Below, in pieces: positions 25,691 through 34,491 of a DNA stretch of 42,626 nucleotides (positions within the stretch are counted from its first letter, which is position 1; each line of letters begins with the position of its first letter). The translations under genes and the position numbers were made by a program. Below the pieces are notes generated by a model. That model did not search any database and was not told the DNA's origin. It was given only the letters and a program-made list of their open reading frames with translations. The DNA is from CAYVLA01 sp964549615 [NCBI: uncultured Thermococci archaeon] (lineage in GTDB: Archaea > CAYQAE01 > CAYVLA01): the NCBI GenBank assembly GCA_964549615.1, contig CAZJVP010000044.1:1-42626 (forward strand). Reading direction: 5' to 3'.

Positions 25691-26200
25691 ATGCCGGACG
25701 TGACCTATTTCGACAGGACGAGCGACAAGGACCCTGAGGGCATGACCAGGCAAACCCTCAGGATCGCGAAGAAGCGGGCCAACGAGTTGGGCATAGACCA
25801 CTTCGTTGTGGCCTCATCCACCGGGCTCGTTGCCAGGATCGCCTCGGCCGAGCTTGCTGGCCGGAATCTGGTGGTCGTCGGGGAGGACAGGAGCTGGTAC
25901 GAGAAGGGCCTGCTCGAGGATCTCCGGATGAAGAAGATCCCGGTCCTGTTCAGCCGCGAATGCCCCTACAGCTATCCCGATGATGCGCAGGCCGCCCTAA
26001 GGCTTTTCTGCGAGGGGGCCAAGGTCTGTCCCGAGGTCGTGATGCTAGCCACCGACGGGGGCGCTGTGCCGAAGGGCACCGAAGTGATCGCGCTGGCGGG
26101 GACGGGATCGGGGGCGGACACGGCCATGGTTATCGCATCGGCGGGGAGCAAGGACTTCAGGCAGCTGAGGATCAGGGAACTCCTGTGCAAGCCGAGGTGA
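25691..26200 (+). CDS. Pyruvate-kinase C-terminal-domain-like protein (COG1751 type)
   Basis: A 169-residue protein made only of the domain that binds allosteric effectors in pyruvate kinase: TLRIAKKRANELGIDHFVVA, ASSTGLVARIASAEL, NLVVVGEDRSW, then EVVMLATDGGAVPKGTEV and ALAGTGSGADTAMV. Stand-alone versions occur in many archaea and have no proven role. GGATCGGAGA ends 10 nt before the ATG. There is no operon partner; the next gene starts about 210 nt later on the same strand. Confidence 0.85.
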   Translation: MPDVTYFDRTSDKDPEGMTRQTLRIAKKRANELGIDHFVVASSTGLVARIASAELAGRNLVVVGEDRSWYEKGLLEDLRMKKIPVLFSRECPYSYPDDAQAALRLFCEGAKVCPEVVMLATDGGAVPKGTEVIALAGTGSGADTAMVIASAGSKDFRQLRIRELLCKPR

Positions 26201-26412
26201 CCGAGGCCCGTTGCCCGGACCTGGACTGCCAAGATGAGCGCATTTCTGCGGGCCCAGCGTTGTGCGGCCGCCAAGCATCCCACGACCCCCTGGGAGGCGA
26301 CGAATACCCATACATCTATATCGCGGCTTGTCGATCTCGACGAGCCAGTTAAGCTTGCCTCCAAGGGAGGGGCGGTTCTCGGCAGCCCATCGACCGTGGC
26401 GCGGGAAGTGCG

Positions 26413-27297
26413 ATGGATTCTGACGTAAGCCGTTCGGGGCGCGTGAGGCCAGAGAAGAGCTTCAACATGGGGGACTACACCGTCCGCGTGACGGACGATG
26501 AGGTCGAGGTCCGCAGCAAGAAAGGTAAGGAGTGGGGGCAGACCACCGTCTTCAGGAGGGCTTCCGTCAAGGCCTCCTATCTACCCGCGTCAAGAAAGCC
26601 GCTCATCGCCCTGTGGGCGGCCTATCCGTTCTATGCCCTCGGGTTCATGACGGTCTTCGTGGTCGACGGCATCCGGCAGTCCGACCAAGCCGCGGTTCTT
26701 GGCATTGCGCTCTCACTACTCCTGGTCCCCCTCCTGCTCCATCTCCTGCTTCCGACCACGATCTTCATCGCCGGCTGTGCGGTCCTCTTTTTGGCCGTCT
26801 TCTCCGCGCCAGAGGTTGGCCAGCTCGGAATCCTTTTCCAGGCAGCACAGGAGGCCGTCGGGAAGGGATACGTCGAGGCCTTCATCATGGGTGCCTCGCT
26901 GTTCCCCATCGCGCTGCACGCGATGATCAGACAGACGATCGTCAGGTACCGCCTGGTCCTGGAGGAAGGACCCAGACGCTTCGAGACCACGGCGTACGGC
27001 TCATCGAAATCCGCGCTGCTTCGCTGCATAAGGGAGGGGCCTCCCGAGAGGCAAGCTGGCTTTTCGCTAAGACGCCTCATCGAGTTCAGGCTTCCTTTCT
27101 TCTTCATGAGGCTAAGCAAGGAGCGGATGAAGAGTTGCCAGTACTGCGGCGAGAAGACGCTTTTGGAGTGCACAAGGTGCCGCACACCGATCTGCGGCTC
27201 CCATTACGGCACCCTGCATGGGTACAAAGTCTGCCCGGACTGCCTGGCTCAGCGCCGCGGGAAGACGAGGGAGGGCCTGCGTTGGATGAATCGTTGA
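26413..27297 (+). CDS. Membrane protein with C-terminal zinc finger
   Basis: A 294-residue protein. Residues about 20-60 form a soluble beta-rich head (DYTVRVTDDEVEVRSKKG). Three to four membrane helices follow: LIALWAAYPFYALGFMTVFV, LGIALSLLLVPLLLHLLL, TTIFIAGCAVLFLAVF and EAFIMGASLFPIALHAM. A soluble segment leads to a treble-clef/B-box-like finger at the end: CQYCGEKTLLECTRC, then PICGSHYG and YKVCPDC (CxxC, CxxC, C-H, CxxC). An alternative start is MGDYTVRV. The next gene on the same strand also combines zinc-binding cysteines with membrane helices, so the two may act together. Function unknown. Confidence 0.8.
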   Translation: MDSDVSRSGRVRPEKSFNMGDYTVRVTDDEVEVRSKKGKEWGQTTVFRRASVKASYLPASRKPLIALWAAYPFYALGFMTVFVVDGIRQSDQAAVLGIALSLLLVPLLLHLLLPTTIFIAGCAVLFLAVFSAPEVGQLGILFQAAQEAVGKGYVEAFIMGASLFPIALHAMIRQTIVRYRLVLEEGPRRFETTAYGSSKSALLRCIREGPPERQAGFSLRRLIEFRLPFFFMRLSKERMKSCQYCGEKTLLECTRCRTPICGSHYGTLHGYKVCPDCLAQRRGKTREGLRWMNR

Positions 27298-27411
27298 TCG
27301 CAGGTCTAGGCCATGGCTTGAACGAGCGATCGTCTGGAGAAGGTCCCCTTACCCTCAAAGGTCGCTTCGCCGCCCCGGCTGCGCGTGCATATGCCCCGAG
27401 AGGTGACTCGG

Positions 27412-28152
27412 ATGGATGAGGAGGAGCTCCTTTGCTTGCTGAAGTCGAAATTCGGGGAGGACCTGGTGCGCGAAGGGCTCAGGCTTGCCGACGCAGGGGT
27501 TTTCTTCAGGAAGGACCGCATCATGGTGGACCCCGGGAAGGGGAGGTTCAAAGATATCGGGACCGCGTCCGTCTCAAAAACGGAGTCGAAGGTGGAATTT
27601 GACCCGGAGTCCCTCTCAACCAGATGCCTTTCGTGCGGTCCTTCGGCAGGAGGCGTCTGTCAACACAAACTTGCCGTGGCCGTCGCGTGCAACCGACAGG
27701 GATTCCTGACGGACGACATGATCATCAGGCTCATCGACACCCTGCATGGGCCCGCCAAAGAAGGCTCACGGCTTAGCGCCCGAATATGCCCGAACTGCAA
27801 AGGACCACTCGATGTGGCGAGCCAGATCATCTGTCCTAGCTGCGGCCACGCTGTCTGTCCGAACTGTTACCGTCCCGGGAACCGGATGTGCTCAAGGTGC
27901 TACGAGGTCGAGTTCGAAGGCAAAAGGTTCATGCCCGTCGGTTTCAGGGCGGCCGCGAAGGACGTTCTCAGACCCCTGGCCAGGCCAGCCGTAGGGATGT
28001 TGCTCGCCTATGCTTTCGTGTGGCTCCTTTTCTACAGCAAGCCCCTGAAAGAGCTCCATCCACTGCTGCCCATATTCCTGATCGTGGCGTTCCTGTGCCT
28101 GCCGCTTCCGGCTTGGGCCTACGTCACCTGGCGCAGGAAATCAAGGACTTGA
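27412..28152 (+). CDS. SWIM-like zinc finger and zinc-ribbon protein with two C-terminal membrane helices
   Basis: About 246 residues. The ATG at 27412 is chosen because GAGGTGA lies 5-6 nt upstream. Residues about 60-95 contain C-L-S-C...C-Q-H, the SWIM pattern CxCx(n)CxH in relaxed form. A double zinc ribbon follows: CPNCKGPLDVASQIICPSC, then CPNCYRPGNRMCSRC. The C-terminus has two membrane helices, AVGMLLAYAFVWLLFY and LLPIFLIVAFLCLPLPAWAY, and a basic end (RRKSRT). SWIM domains usually bind DNA or protein; here the membrane anchor points to a surface or signalling role instead. It lies 114 nt after a membrane zinc-finger gene in the same direction. Confidence 0.75.
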   Translation: MDEEELLCLLKSKFGEDLVREGLRLADAGVFFRKDRIMVDPGKGRFKDIGTASVSKTESKVEFDPESLSTRCLSCGPSAGGVCQHKLAVAVACNRQGFLTDDMIIRLIDTLHGPAKEGSRLSARICPNCKGPLDVASQIICPSCGHAVCPNCYRPGNRMCSRCYEVEFEGKRFMPVGFRAAAKDVLRPLARPAVGMLLAYAFVWLLFYSKPLKELHPLLPIFLIVAFLCLPLPAWAYVTWRRKSRT

Positions 28153-28246
28153 TCGGCCGAACCGCGTCGGATGCCGCAGATGCGAAGCTGTCCGCCGACA
28201 GACGGATCTGCAACACTTTTCTGGCAAAAGCAGACCACCCCAAAGC

Positions 28247-30367
28247 ATGGCCCGGACCGGGAAAATCCGAACCGCACTTCTGATTGCTTTCATCATGACC
28301 TTGACGACCTGTTGGGCCGCATCGGAGCTCCAAGAAAAAGCTCTGGACGCGATCGAGTCGGCTGCGATGTTTTTCCGCGCCACACTGTCTTGCAGGGGTG
28401 GCTACCTGTGGAAATACAGCGAGGATCTGACGCAATACTGGGGCGAGACCATAGCCACACCGAGCCAGATATGGGTTCAGTCTCCAGGCACCCCGGTCGT
28501 CGGCATGACCTTCCTGAAGGCCCATCAGGCAACGGGCGACAGGCGGTATCTCGAAGCCGCCTCTGCAGCAGCCGGCGCCCTGATCTGGGGGCAGCTCGCC
28601 CCCGGCGGGTGGGATTACAACATCGACTTCTTGGGCGAGGCGAAGTGGCGTTATAGGCACGAGGGCCCTCAGGACACAACAGGGTCGTCAGCCTGCACGT
28701 TCGACGATGACGTGACCCAAGGTGCAACGCGATTCCTCATGGCAATGGACGATGTGCTGAAGGACGAGTCCCTTCACCAGGCCGTACAGTGTGCCCTCGA
28801 GTTCATCATGGAGAGCCAGTTCGAGAACGGCGCATGGCCCCAGTGGTATCCTTTGAAGGGGGGTTACAGCGACATGTACACCTTCAATGACGCGGCGATC
28901 AACGACTGCATCTCGACGATGCTCGAGGCGTACGCTAGGTATGGTGACGAGAGGTACCTTCGCAGCGCGCTCAAGGGAGGAGATTTCATAATAATCTCCC
29001 AGATCGCTGAACCGCAGCCAGGCTGGGCCCAACAGTACCACTGGAACATGAGCCCGGGGTGGGCGCGGTCGTTCGAGCCCCCGGCCGTCTGCAGCAGCGT
29101 GACAGCCCGGAACATAAACTCCCTGCTGGACCTGTACCTTCTGACCGGAAACGAATCCTACCTCTCCCCGATACCCGCCGCGGTCCGATGGCTCAACGAG
29201 TCCCAGATCGGCAAGGATCTCTGGGCTCGGTTCTACGAGCTCGGGACCAACCTGCCGCTGTACTGCGACAGGGACTACAAGCTAACGTACAACCTTTCCG
29301 AGCTCAGCGAGGAAAGGAGGAAAGGCTACAGCTGGCAGGGCTCCTATGCCAAGGGTGCAATCGCAAGGTACTTGGAGGTGACTTCAATGGGCAGGGAAGC
29401 CTACTTGGAGCAAGCAACGAGGCCCCTGACCGATGAGGAGAGGTCACGGAGGGCAGCAAGCATGGAGCCGCTCGTCAGGCAGATCGTGGCTGCCTTGGAT
29501 GAGCAGGGGAGATGGGTGGAGGACGGCTGGATCTACAGCAAGACCTTCAACACGAACATCGGGCATCTCGCGAGCTACTTGGAATACTCCGGCTGGAAGG
29601 GGGCCCCGCCCCAGGCCCCGACGATCAGCGCCTACTGGCTTAACGTCAGCGTTGAGCAGATGACCGTAAGCGTCCAGCTCGAACACGGCCTCGGGCTTGA
29701 CAGGATCCAGAATGTCCTCCTCAGCTTCAGCCCCCGCATACAGGGGGCCGAGGTCGCCCTGATCGACAATGGGATGGGCGTTGACCGGAATCGGAATGAC
29801 GGAGTGTATTCCGCTTCCCTGCGCCCGCCGAAGGAGCTTACCTCCAACTACGTGGGCATGGTCGTCGCGAAGGACGTCGATGGCCACTGGAACCTCTCGG
29901 TCCTTCCCTTGGGCGTTGCGGCGCAGATAGCGAGCCTCCTTGCGGACATCCAAGGCAAGGAGATGGAGGCGCGTGAGCTCGGAGCCGAGGTCCACGACCT
30001 ACTCGAAGACCTGCGCAGGCTGGAGCTTGCCTTGGAAAACATCACCTCGGACAGGCAGGCTCTGGACCTCTTATCCTCGGCCACGGACCTAGCCGTGCGT
30101 TTTGAGGTGGCCGTGCTGAGGAGGCGGATCGAGGTGGCATCCGAATTGATCGCCATGGCCAAGCAAGCAGGGGTGGATACGTCACGGCAGGAGATGTTTT
30201 TGGCAAAGGCGGTGCAGGAATTGGAGAGAGGCAACTACGGACCGGCAAGGCTCTACACGGAATATCCACTCCGTTTGGCCCAGGTGATCCCGGAGCTTTG
30301 GGGCCCCTTCGGCGTTCTTTCGGGACTCGCGCTTGGGGTCCGCCGAGCCCGACGCCCAACGCCCTGA
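28247..30367 (+). CDS. Secreted, membrane-anchored pectate lyase of family PL10
   Basis: A 706-residue protein. A signal peptide (KIRTALLIAFIMTLTTCWAA, residues 6-25) precedes an alpha/alpha-barrel catalytic domain to about 460. PL10 marks are GGWDYNIDF at 120, TFDDDVTQGATRFL at 151, ENGAWPQWYPL at 193, YTFNDAAIND at 211, WARFYELGTNLPLYCDRDYK near 326-345 and ERRKGYSW at 355. PL10 enzymes cleave alpha-1,4-polygalacturonate by calcium-dependent beta-elimination; the conserved Asp and Arg residues are present. Residues about 470-560 form a beta domain (fn3-like), 565-675 a helical coiled coil, and a short hydrophobic end (LWGPFGVLSGLALGV) with Arg-rich tail suggests cell-surface anchoring. The CE7 esterase lies convergently next to it, a sensible partner for acetylated pectin. 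Confidence 0.9.
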   Translation: MARTGKIRTALLIAFIMTLTTCWAASELQEKALDAIESAAMFFRATLSCRGGYLWKYSEDLTQYWGETIATPSQIWVQSPGTPVVGMTFLKAHQATGDRRYLEAASAAAGALIWGQLAPGGWDYNIDFLGEAKWRYRHEGPQDTTGSSACTFDDDVTQGATRFLMAMDDVLKDESLHQAVQCALEFIMESQFENGAWPQWYPLKGGYSDMYTFNDAAINDCISTMLEAYARYGDERYLRSALKGGDFIIISQIAEPQPGWAQQYHWNMSPGWARSFEPPAVCSSVTARNINSLLDLYLLTGNESYLSPIPAAVRWLNESQIGKDLWARFYELGTNLPLYCDRDYKLTYNLSELSEERRKGYSWQGSYAKGAIARYLEVTSMGREAYLEQATRPLTDEERSRRAASMEPLVRQIVAALDEQGRWVEDGWIYSKTFNTNIGHLASYLEYSGWKGAPPQAPTISAYWLNVSVEQMTVSVQLEHGLGLDRIQNVLLSFSPRIQGAEVALIDNGMGVDRNRNDGVYSASLRPPKELTSNYVGMVVAKDVDGHWNLSVLPLGVAAQIASLLADIQGKEMEARELGAEVHDLLEDLRRLELALENITSDRQALDLLSSATDLAVRFEVAVLRRRIEVASELIAMAKQAGVDTSRQEMFLAKAVQELERGNYGPARLYTEYPLRLAQVIPELWGPFGVLSGLALGVRRARRPTP

Positions 30368-30429
30368 GGCTTGGATCGGCCCCGTGCAGCTGCGGCGGGC
30401 GTCCTTGCTGGAGCGGGTCCCGGCCTTGA

Positions 30430-31653
30430 CTAGCCTATCTGCCGTGCAACCCACTCATACGTTGCGGCCTTGCAGGCATCGGTATGAACGTGCCCGGTCG
30501 TTACCTCGTGGCGAACCCCCTTGGGCCCTCGAAGCGTGTTGTACGCCGCGTATATGCCCGTGGGCGGGCAGATATCGTCGAGGAAGCCGAGGCTGAACAG
30601 GGAGGGACAGTGGATCATGGATGCGAAGTTCACGCCATCGATGTATCTTGCAGCCCTCACATGCACGGGATCCGGAACCCCTTTGCGCAGCCTGATCAGA
30701 TTCGGCCACCCTGCCGCACGGCCGACCACAGGCCCGGTGAGATCGCAGTGCGTGCTGCACGACGCAACCAGACCCGTGACCTTGCCGCTGAGGGCGGCCG
30801 CCGCAAGGGCCTGTCCCCCGCCCTGGCTGTGCCCCTCCACGAAGAGGTTCTCGCCGTCCCACTCTGCCCTCTCGCAGAGAAAGTCCACCGCTCTAACCGC
30901 ACGGAGGAACATCCCTCGGAAGTACAGCCTCTCTCGCCTGGTCCTTCCGCGCTTTGCATAGCGGCTGAGGCTTCCCATCCGGAGCCTCAGATAGAAATCC
31001 TTGGGCATATCGTTGGGTATGGGGTGGGGGTTGATGCTCAGAACCATAACTTCTCGCCGGGTCCAGTCCAGCCCATTTTCCGGGGGAACCGGGTACACTC
31101 CCGACCCGTGGTAGCGCACGAGCCCAGGAAAGGGGCCTCTTCCCCGAGGAATCAGGAGCCAGCCGTGGATGTTTCGCCCGCCCGGCATGCTGATTACCGC
31201 CTTGTATATCCTCCCATCCGGACAATCGCCGTGATGCGTCACGCTCGCCCTCAACGGTCCGGAGATCAGCCTCTCTTTTTGATCGCCCCAGAACTCCTGG
31301 AAATCACCGGGGATCGGCATCGACGGGGCTATCCTTTCGGGAGCCACGGCGGCCGCGGCCCCAAGACTTTGCTTTCCCCCGCTCAACCCAAGCTCTACCC
31401 AGATGCTGATGAAACCGGGCGCTTCGCATGGAACCTCAACCTCCCAGGGAAGATCGCTAGGCTCCAGGACCCCGGAGCCGACCGTGGAGAAACCGTCCCT
31501 GACGATGCTATACCTCATCGACGCTCGCGGCGATCGAAACCGATCATGCGGCTCAACGCGAAACAGAACGGTTTCACCCACCCTGTAGACGGCTGTGGGC
31601 CGGTCGGTGCGCAGAGCCAGCACAGGTCCATTCCCTTGTAATGATGAGGCCAT
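30430..31653 (-). CDS. CE7-type acetyl xylan esterase/cephalosporin-deacetylase-like hydrolase
   Basis: About 407 residues from the ATG at 31653; the frame is open to 31935 but that part would overlap the upstream permease gene. Residues 1-105 form a beta-sandwich N-terminal domain (TAVYRVGETVLFRVEPHDRF). The alpha/beta-hydrolase domain shows GHSQGGG with the nucleophile S276, LGFLDDICPP with D359/D360, and TTGHVHTD with the catalytic His (388 or 390), plus the FQEFWGDQKERL entry motif and VRYHGSG oxyanion region typical of CE7. It removes acetyl groups from xylo- or other oligosaccharides. No signal peptide is seen, so it probably acts in the cytoplasm. It lies downstream of the permease on the same strand with a 155-nt gap and is convergent with the pectate lyase. 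Confidence 0.88.
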   Translation of the reverse strand: MASSLQGNGPVLALRTDRPTAVYRVGETVLFRVEPHDRFRSPRASMRYSIVRDGFSTVGSGVLEPSDLPWEVEVPCEAPGFISIWVELGLSGGKQSLGAAAAVAPERIAPSMPIPGDFQEFWGDQKERLISGPLRASVTHHGDCPDGRIYKAVISMPGGRNIHGWLLIPRGRGPFPGLVRYHGSGVYPVPPENGLDWTRREVMVLSINPHPIPNDMPKDFYLRLRMGSLSRYAKRGRTRRERLYFRGMFLRAVRAVDFLCERAEWDGENLFVEGHSQGGGQALAAAALSGKVTGLVASCSTHCDLTGPVVGRAAGWPNLIRLRKGVPDPVHVRAARYIDGVNFASMIHCPSLFSLGFLDDICPPTGIYAAYNTLRGPKGVRHEVTTGHVHTDACKAATYEWVARQIG

Positions 31654-31808
31654 CCAATCACTGCCTTGATTGCGCTCCGACCTCCCAAGGCTGGGGAGGG
31701 CCTTGAACAATGGTATGCCTCTTGCGCTGGGCTTCGAGCCCGACCGGGGATGTCCACGCTGGACTGAGTGCGCGCCGCGTTTCGGGCCGAACCCTGACTG
31801 TACAACGG

Positions 31809-32951
31809 TCACTTCGGCCCTTTCAGGCATTTCTCGGGCGGCCTCCAGACGACGAAGACGACCGGCAGCACCGATCCGATCAGCCCAACGGTCAGGCCGA
31901 GGAACAATCCGAGGATTGCCTTCCCAGGCCCGCACGCGGAGGCAAGATCGATCTCAGGCGCGATTCCACCCAGCTTCGCGAGGACGTTGCCGACCACCAC
32001 GATGATGTAGCCGAGCATCGCCCCAACGGTTCCGATGATAATCCCCTCGGCCGCGAAGATCTCCAGAGTCGTGGTCGTCTCCGCGCCGAGGGCGCGGATC
32101 GTTCCTATCTCGATCAGCCGCTCGTAGAGGGAGATCTCCATCAGGTTCATGTAGATTATGAGTGCCATCAGGCCGGCTGCGAGCGGAAGCTCCCAGCGCT
32201 TGGTCACTACAAGCCCTGCCCCGCCCTCGCTCACGTAGAAGGTGACGTGTTGAATGAAGTTCGCACACACCAGGCTTAGGACGAGGACGAGAAAGAAAGT
32301 CCTCAGTTTGCGTCTCCAGATGCTCCGCAGGGACAAGGTGAAGAAGTCCAGATCTATCAGCGGAGCGGGCGCAGTGTACGCCGAGTACAGCCCATGCAGC
32401 TCTCTGGCGGTTGATAGCTGTGCCTCCCTTGTCCCGGGCCACCTGAAGCATTCACCGCGGCTGAGCGGTGAGGTCCGACGCGCCGCGGCCGAGGCGTCCT
32501 CCACGAAGCCCACGTCGGCTCCAAGCCGCTGAAGGTCCTGGACGATCGAGATGACGATTGGGAGCTCCACGTTCACCAGGCTTACCCTGTACATGGTGGC
32601 AGGGAGCCGCGAGAGAATCTTCATCAACGGCCCGTCGCCGGCCGTATCTCGGTACGGTATTCTCAGGCTCACCGTCGTCCCCTCCGTCAGGGGACTCAGT
32701 GGATCGTCCGACCTCAGCATTCCCTCGATCCATTCGCGCCTGCCACGCCGAACCCTCCTGATCTCGTAGAAGCGCGAAAGGACACCCTCAAGCGCGCCAA
32801 GGCTAATCTGCGATCTCTTCAGCAGGAGTTCCATCCTTCGCGCCTTCAACTGAAGCGCCTCCTGCAAGGGGCCCTGCAGCGTGAGCTGGAGAGTACCTTT
32901 TGGGGCAAGATGCATCAACAACCATTGCCCTTGACCAGTGGGCGTGACCAA
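31809..32951 (-). CDS. FtsX/MacB-type ABC transporter permease, short form
   Basis: A 380-residue protein. The C-terminal 170 residues match the FtsX-like permease: a first helix near LRTFFLVLVLSLVCANFIQH, then LPLAAGLMALIIYMNL, then the cytoplasmic motif LYERLIEIGTIRALGAETTT, and final helices in AAEGIIIGTVGAMLGYIIVV and ILGLFLGLTVGLIGSVLPVV. The N-terminal half is soluble and lacks the usual first membrane helix, so the protein is short for the family. The TTG at 32951 sits only about 24 nt after a TATA-like box; ATG at 32915 may be the true start. No ATPase gene is next to it. It may shape lipoprotein export or envelope stress, but that cannot be told here. Confidence 0.75.
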   Translation of the reverse strand: MVTPTGQGQWLLMHLAPKGTLQLTLQGPLQEALQLKARRMELLLKRSQISLGALEGVLSRFYEIRRVRRGRREWIEGMLRSDDPLSPLTEGTTVSLRIPYRDTAGDGPLMKILSRLPATMYRVSLVNVELPIVISIVQDLQRLGADVGFVEDASAAARRTSPLSRGECFRWPGTREAQLSTARELHGLYSAYTAPAPLIDLDFFTLSLRSIWRRKLRTFFLVLVLSLVCANFIQHVTFYVSEGGAGLVVTKRWELPLAAGLMALIIYMNLMEISLYERLIEIGTIRALGAETTTTLEIFAAEGIIIGTVGAMLGYIIVVVGNVLAKLGGIAPEIDLASACGPGKAILGLFLGLTVGLIGSVLPVVFVVWRPPEKCLKGPK

Positions 32952-32970
32952 ATCCCTGCGCCCATGCCAG

Positions 32971-32979
32971 TACTTTAAG
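32971..32979 (-). promoter_or_regulatory. TATA-like box for the permease gene
   Basis: Minus strand reads CTTAAAGTA preceded by ACAAAGG (a possible BRE), about 24 nt before the TTG at 32951. Its position argues that translation begins at or after this TTG. Confidence 0.45.
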
Positions 32980-33059
32980 CCTTTGTCCGAGCCGATGAGT
33001 TCCAGGGTTAGACCATTTATGAACGGGCTCGAAATTTGCAGGTAAGAGGTTTCAACATC

Positions 33060-34250
33060 ATGACCCCTAGGGAAAGGTTCCTTGAGGTGGCGCTGTTCGG
33101 CAAGCCCGATCGCATACCTCTGGCGGTGGGGGGCGTCAGGCCGCTCACGAGGGATGCGTGGATCAAACAGGGGCTGCCTCGGGACGGGAACGTCCCAAGG
33201 TTCTTGGGCTTCGAGAGCTGCATGCTGAGCTCGTCGAACATAACCTCCTTTCCAGGCGAGGGCTTCAAGTGGAAACCCAGCCCGTCATCGATCAACATCG
33301 GTCCTCTGCCACCCTTCAGGCACAGGATACTTAGGCAGGATGAGAGACACCGCATCTGGACGGACAGCCTCGGCATAACCCAGATGGGATTCCAACACGA
33401 CTGGAGGAAGGGCTGGAGCGGGTTCGCCACTAGGGTCTTCATGGATTTTCCGGTCAAGAACCGAAAGGACTTCCTGAAGATCAAGAAACGCTACAACCCG
33501 GACGACCCGCGTAGGTATCCTAGGAACTGGGATGAGATGGCCAAGACCTACCGCGCCAGGGATTACCCCCTGAGCATGGTCATCAGGGGGCCGTTCTGGT
33601 GGACGAGGGATATGACCGGGCTGAAGATGATAGCAACGGGGATCTACAGGCAGCCGCAGCTCGTACGCGAGATCATGGATTTCTGTGCCGAGTTCCAGAT
33701 GGGGGTCCTGCACAGGGCGCTGGACTCCGTGGATCTGGACTACGTCGTCATGTCGGAGGACATGGCTTACAAGAACGGCCCCATGATTGGCCCAAGGACC
33801 ATGCGGGAGTTCATGGGGCAGGCTTACATGCATATCACGCGGAGCTTTCGCGAGCATGGGGTGAAGGTCATCATGGTCGACAGCGACGGCAACCCCGAGG
33901 CCCTCATACCAGAGTGGATAAAGTTGGGCATCAACGGCCTCACCCCGTGCGAAGTCGCCGCCGGCGTGGACGTCGTCAGACTGGGCCAACGGTACCCCCG
34001 CCTCGTCATGATGGGCGGCCTGGACAAGAGGAAGTTAGCCAGGGGGAAAGAAGCCACAAGGCAGGAGGTCCTGTACAAGGTTCCGCCCTTGGTGAAGAGG
34101 AAGGGCTTCTTTCCGGGGGTCGACCATGCCGTTCCGCCGGACATAACGCTTGAGACTTTCGCATATTTCGTCAACCTGCTCAAGGATCTATGCGGGTGGA
34201 CGAGGCCCGATGGGTTAGGTAGCACTACGCCCGCAACGCGCGGAAACTGA
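33060..34250 (+). CDS. UroD-family protein, second intact copy
   Basis: About 396 residues starting MTPRERFLEVALFGKPDRI, the family's usual opening; AAGAGGTT lies upstream and a TATA-like TTTATG about 38 nt before the ATG. Marks include VVMSEDMAYKNGPMIGP near 229-245, MVDSDGNPEALIPEWIKLG near 272-290, CEVAAGVDVV near 297 and GFFPGVDHAVPP near the end. The position held by His in the paralog at 20218 is Val-Asp here (VDSDGN), and no His-x-Cys zinc motif is present, so methylcobamide chemistry is not supported. It shares its C-terminal motif with the dead fragment at 11195-11658, so that fragment came from this subgroup. It is divergent from the permease gene. Confidence 0.88.
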   Translation: MTPRERFLEVALFGKPDRIPLAVGGVRPLTRDAWIKQGLPRDGNVPRFLGFESCMLSSSNITSFPGEGFKWKPSPSSINIGPLPPFRHRILRQDERHRIWTDSLGITQMGFQHDWRKGWSGFATRVFMDFPVKNRKDFLKIKKRYNPDDPRRYPRNWDEMAKTYRARDYPLSMVIRGPFWWTRDMTGLKMIATGIYRQPQLVREIMDFCAEFQMGVLHRALDSVDLDYVVMSEDMAYKNGPMIGPRTMREFMGQAYMHITRSFREHGVKVIMVDSDGNPEALIPEWIKLGINGLTPCEVAAGVDVVRLGQRYPRLVMMGGLDKRKLARGKEATRQEVLYKVPPLVKRKGFFPGVDHAVPPDITLETFAYFVNLLKDLCGWTRPDGLGSTTPATRGN

Positions 34251-34491
34251 AAGCGTTCCCCAAAAGCGTGCACGCGCGGGCCAAGCTCGAATGTCGTCAG
34301 AGCATGACTGCGGCGCGCATCCGGAGCAAGCGATCTTGAAGCCGGCGGGCGAGCTCGGAGGCGGCGCGGACTAAGCCGAGAATCAAGGCCGCGGAAGCCT
34401 CACCACGTCGAGCCGCCCCGGCAAGACCCTCTGCGCAAGACCGACCACTACGCCATCAGGGGACCGAGTATCCAAAATGAGCGAAAGGCGC

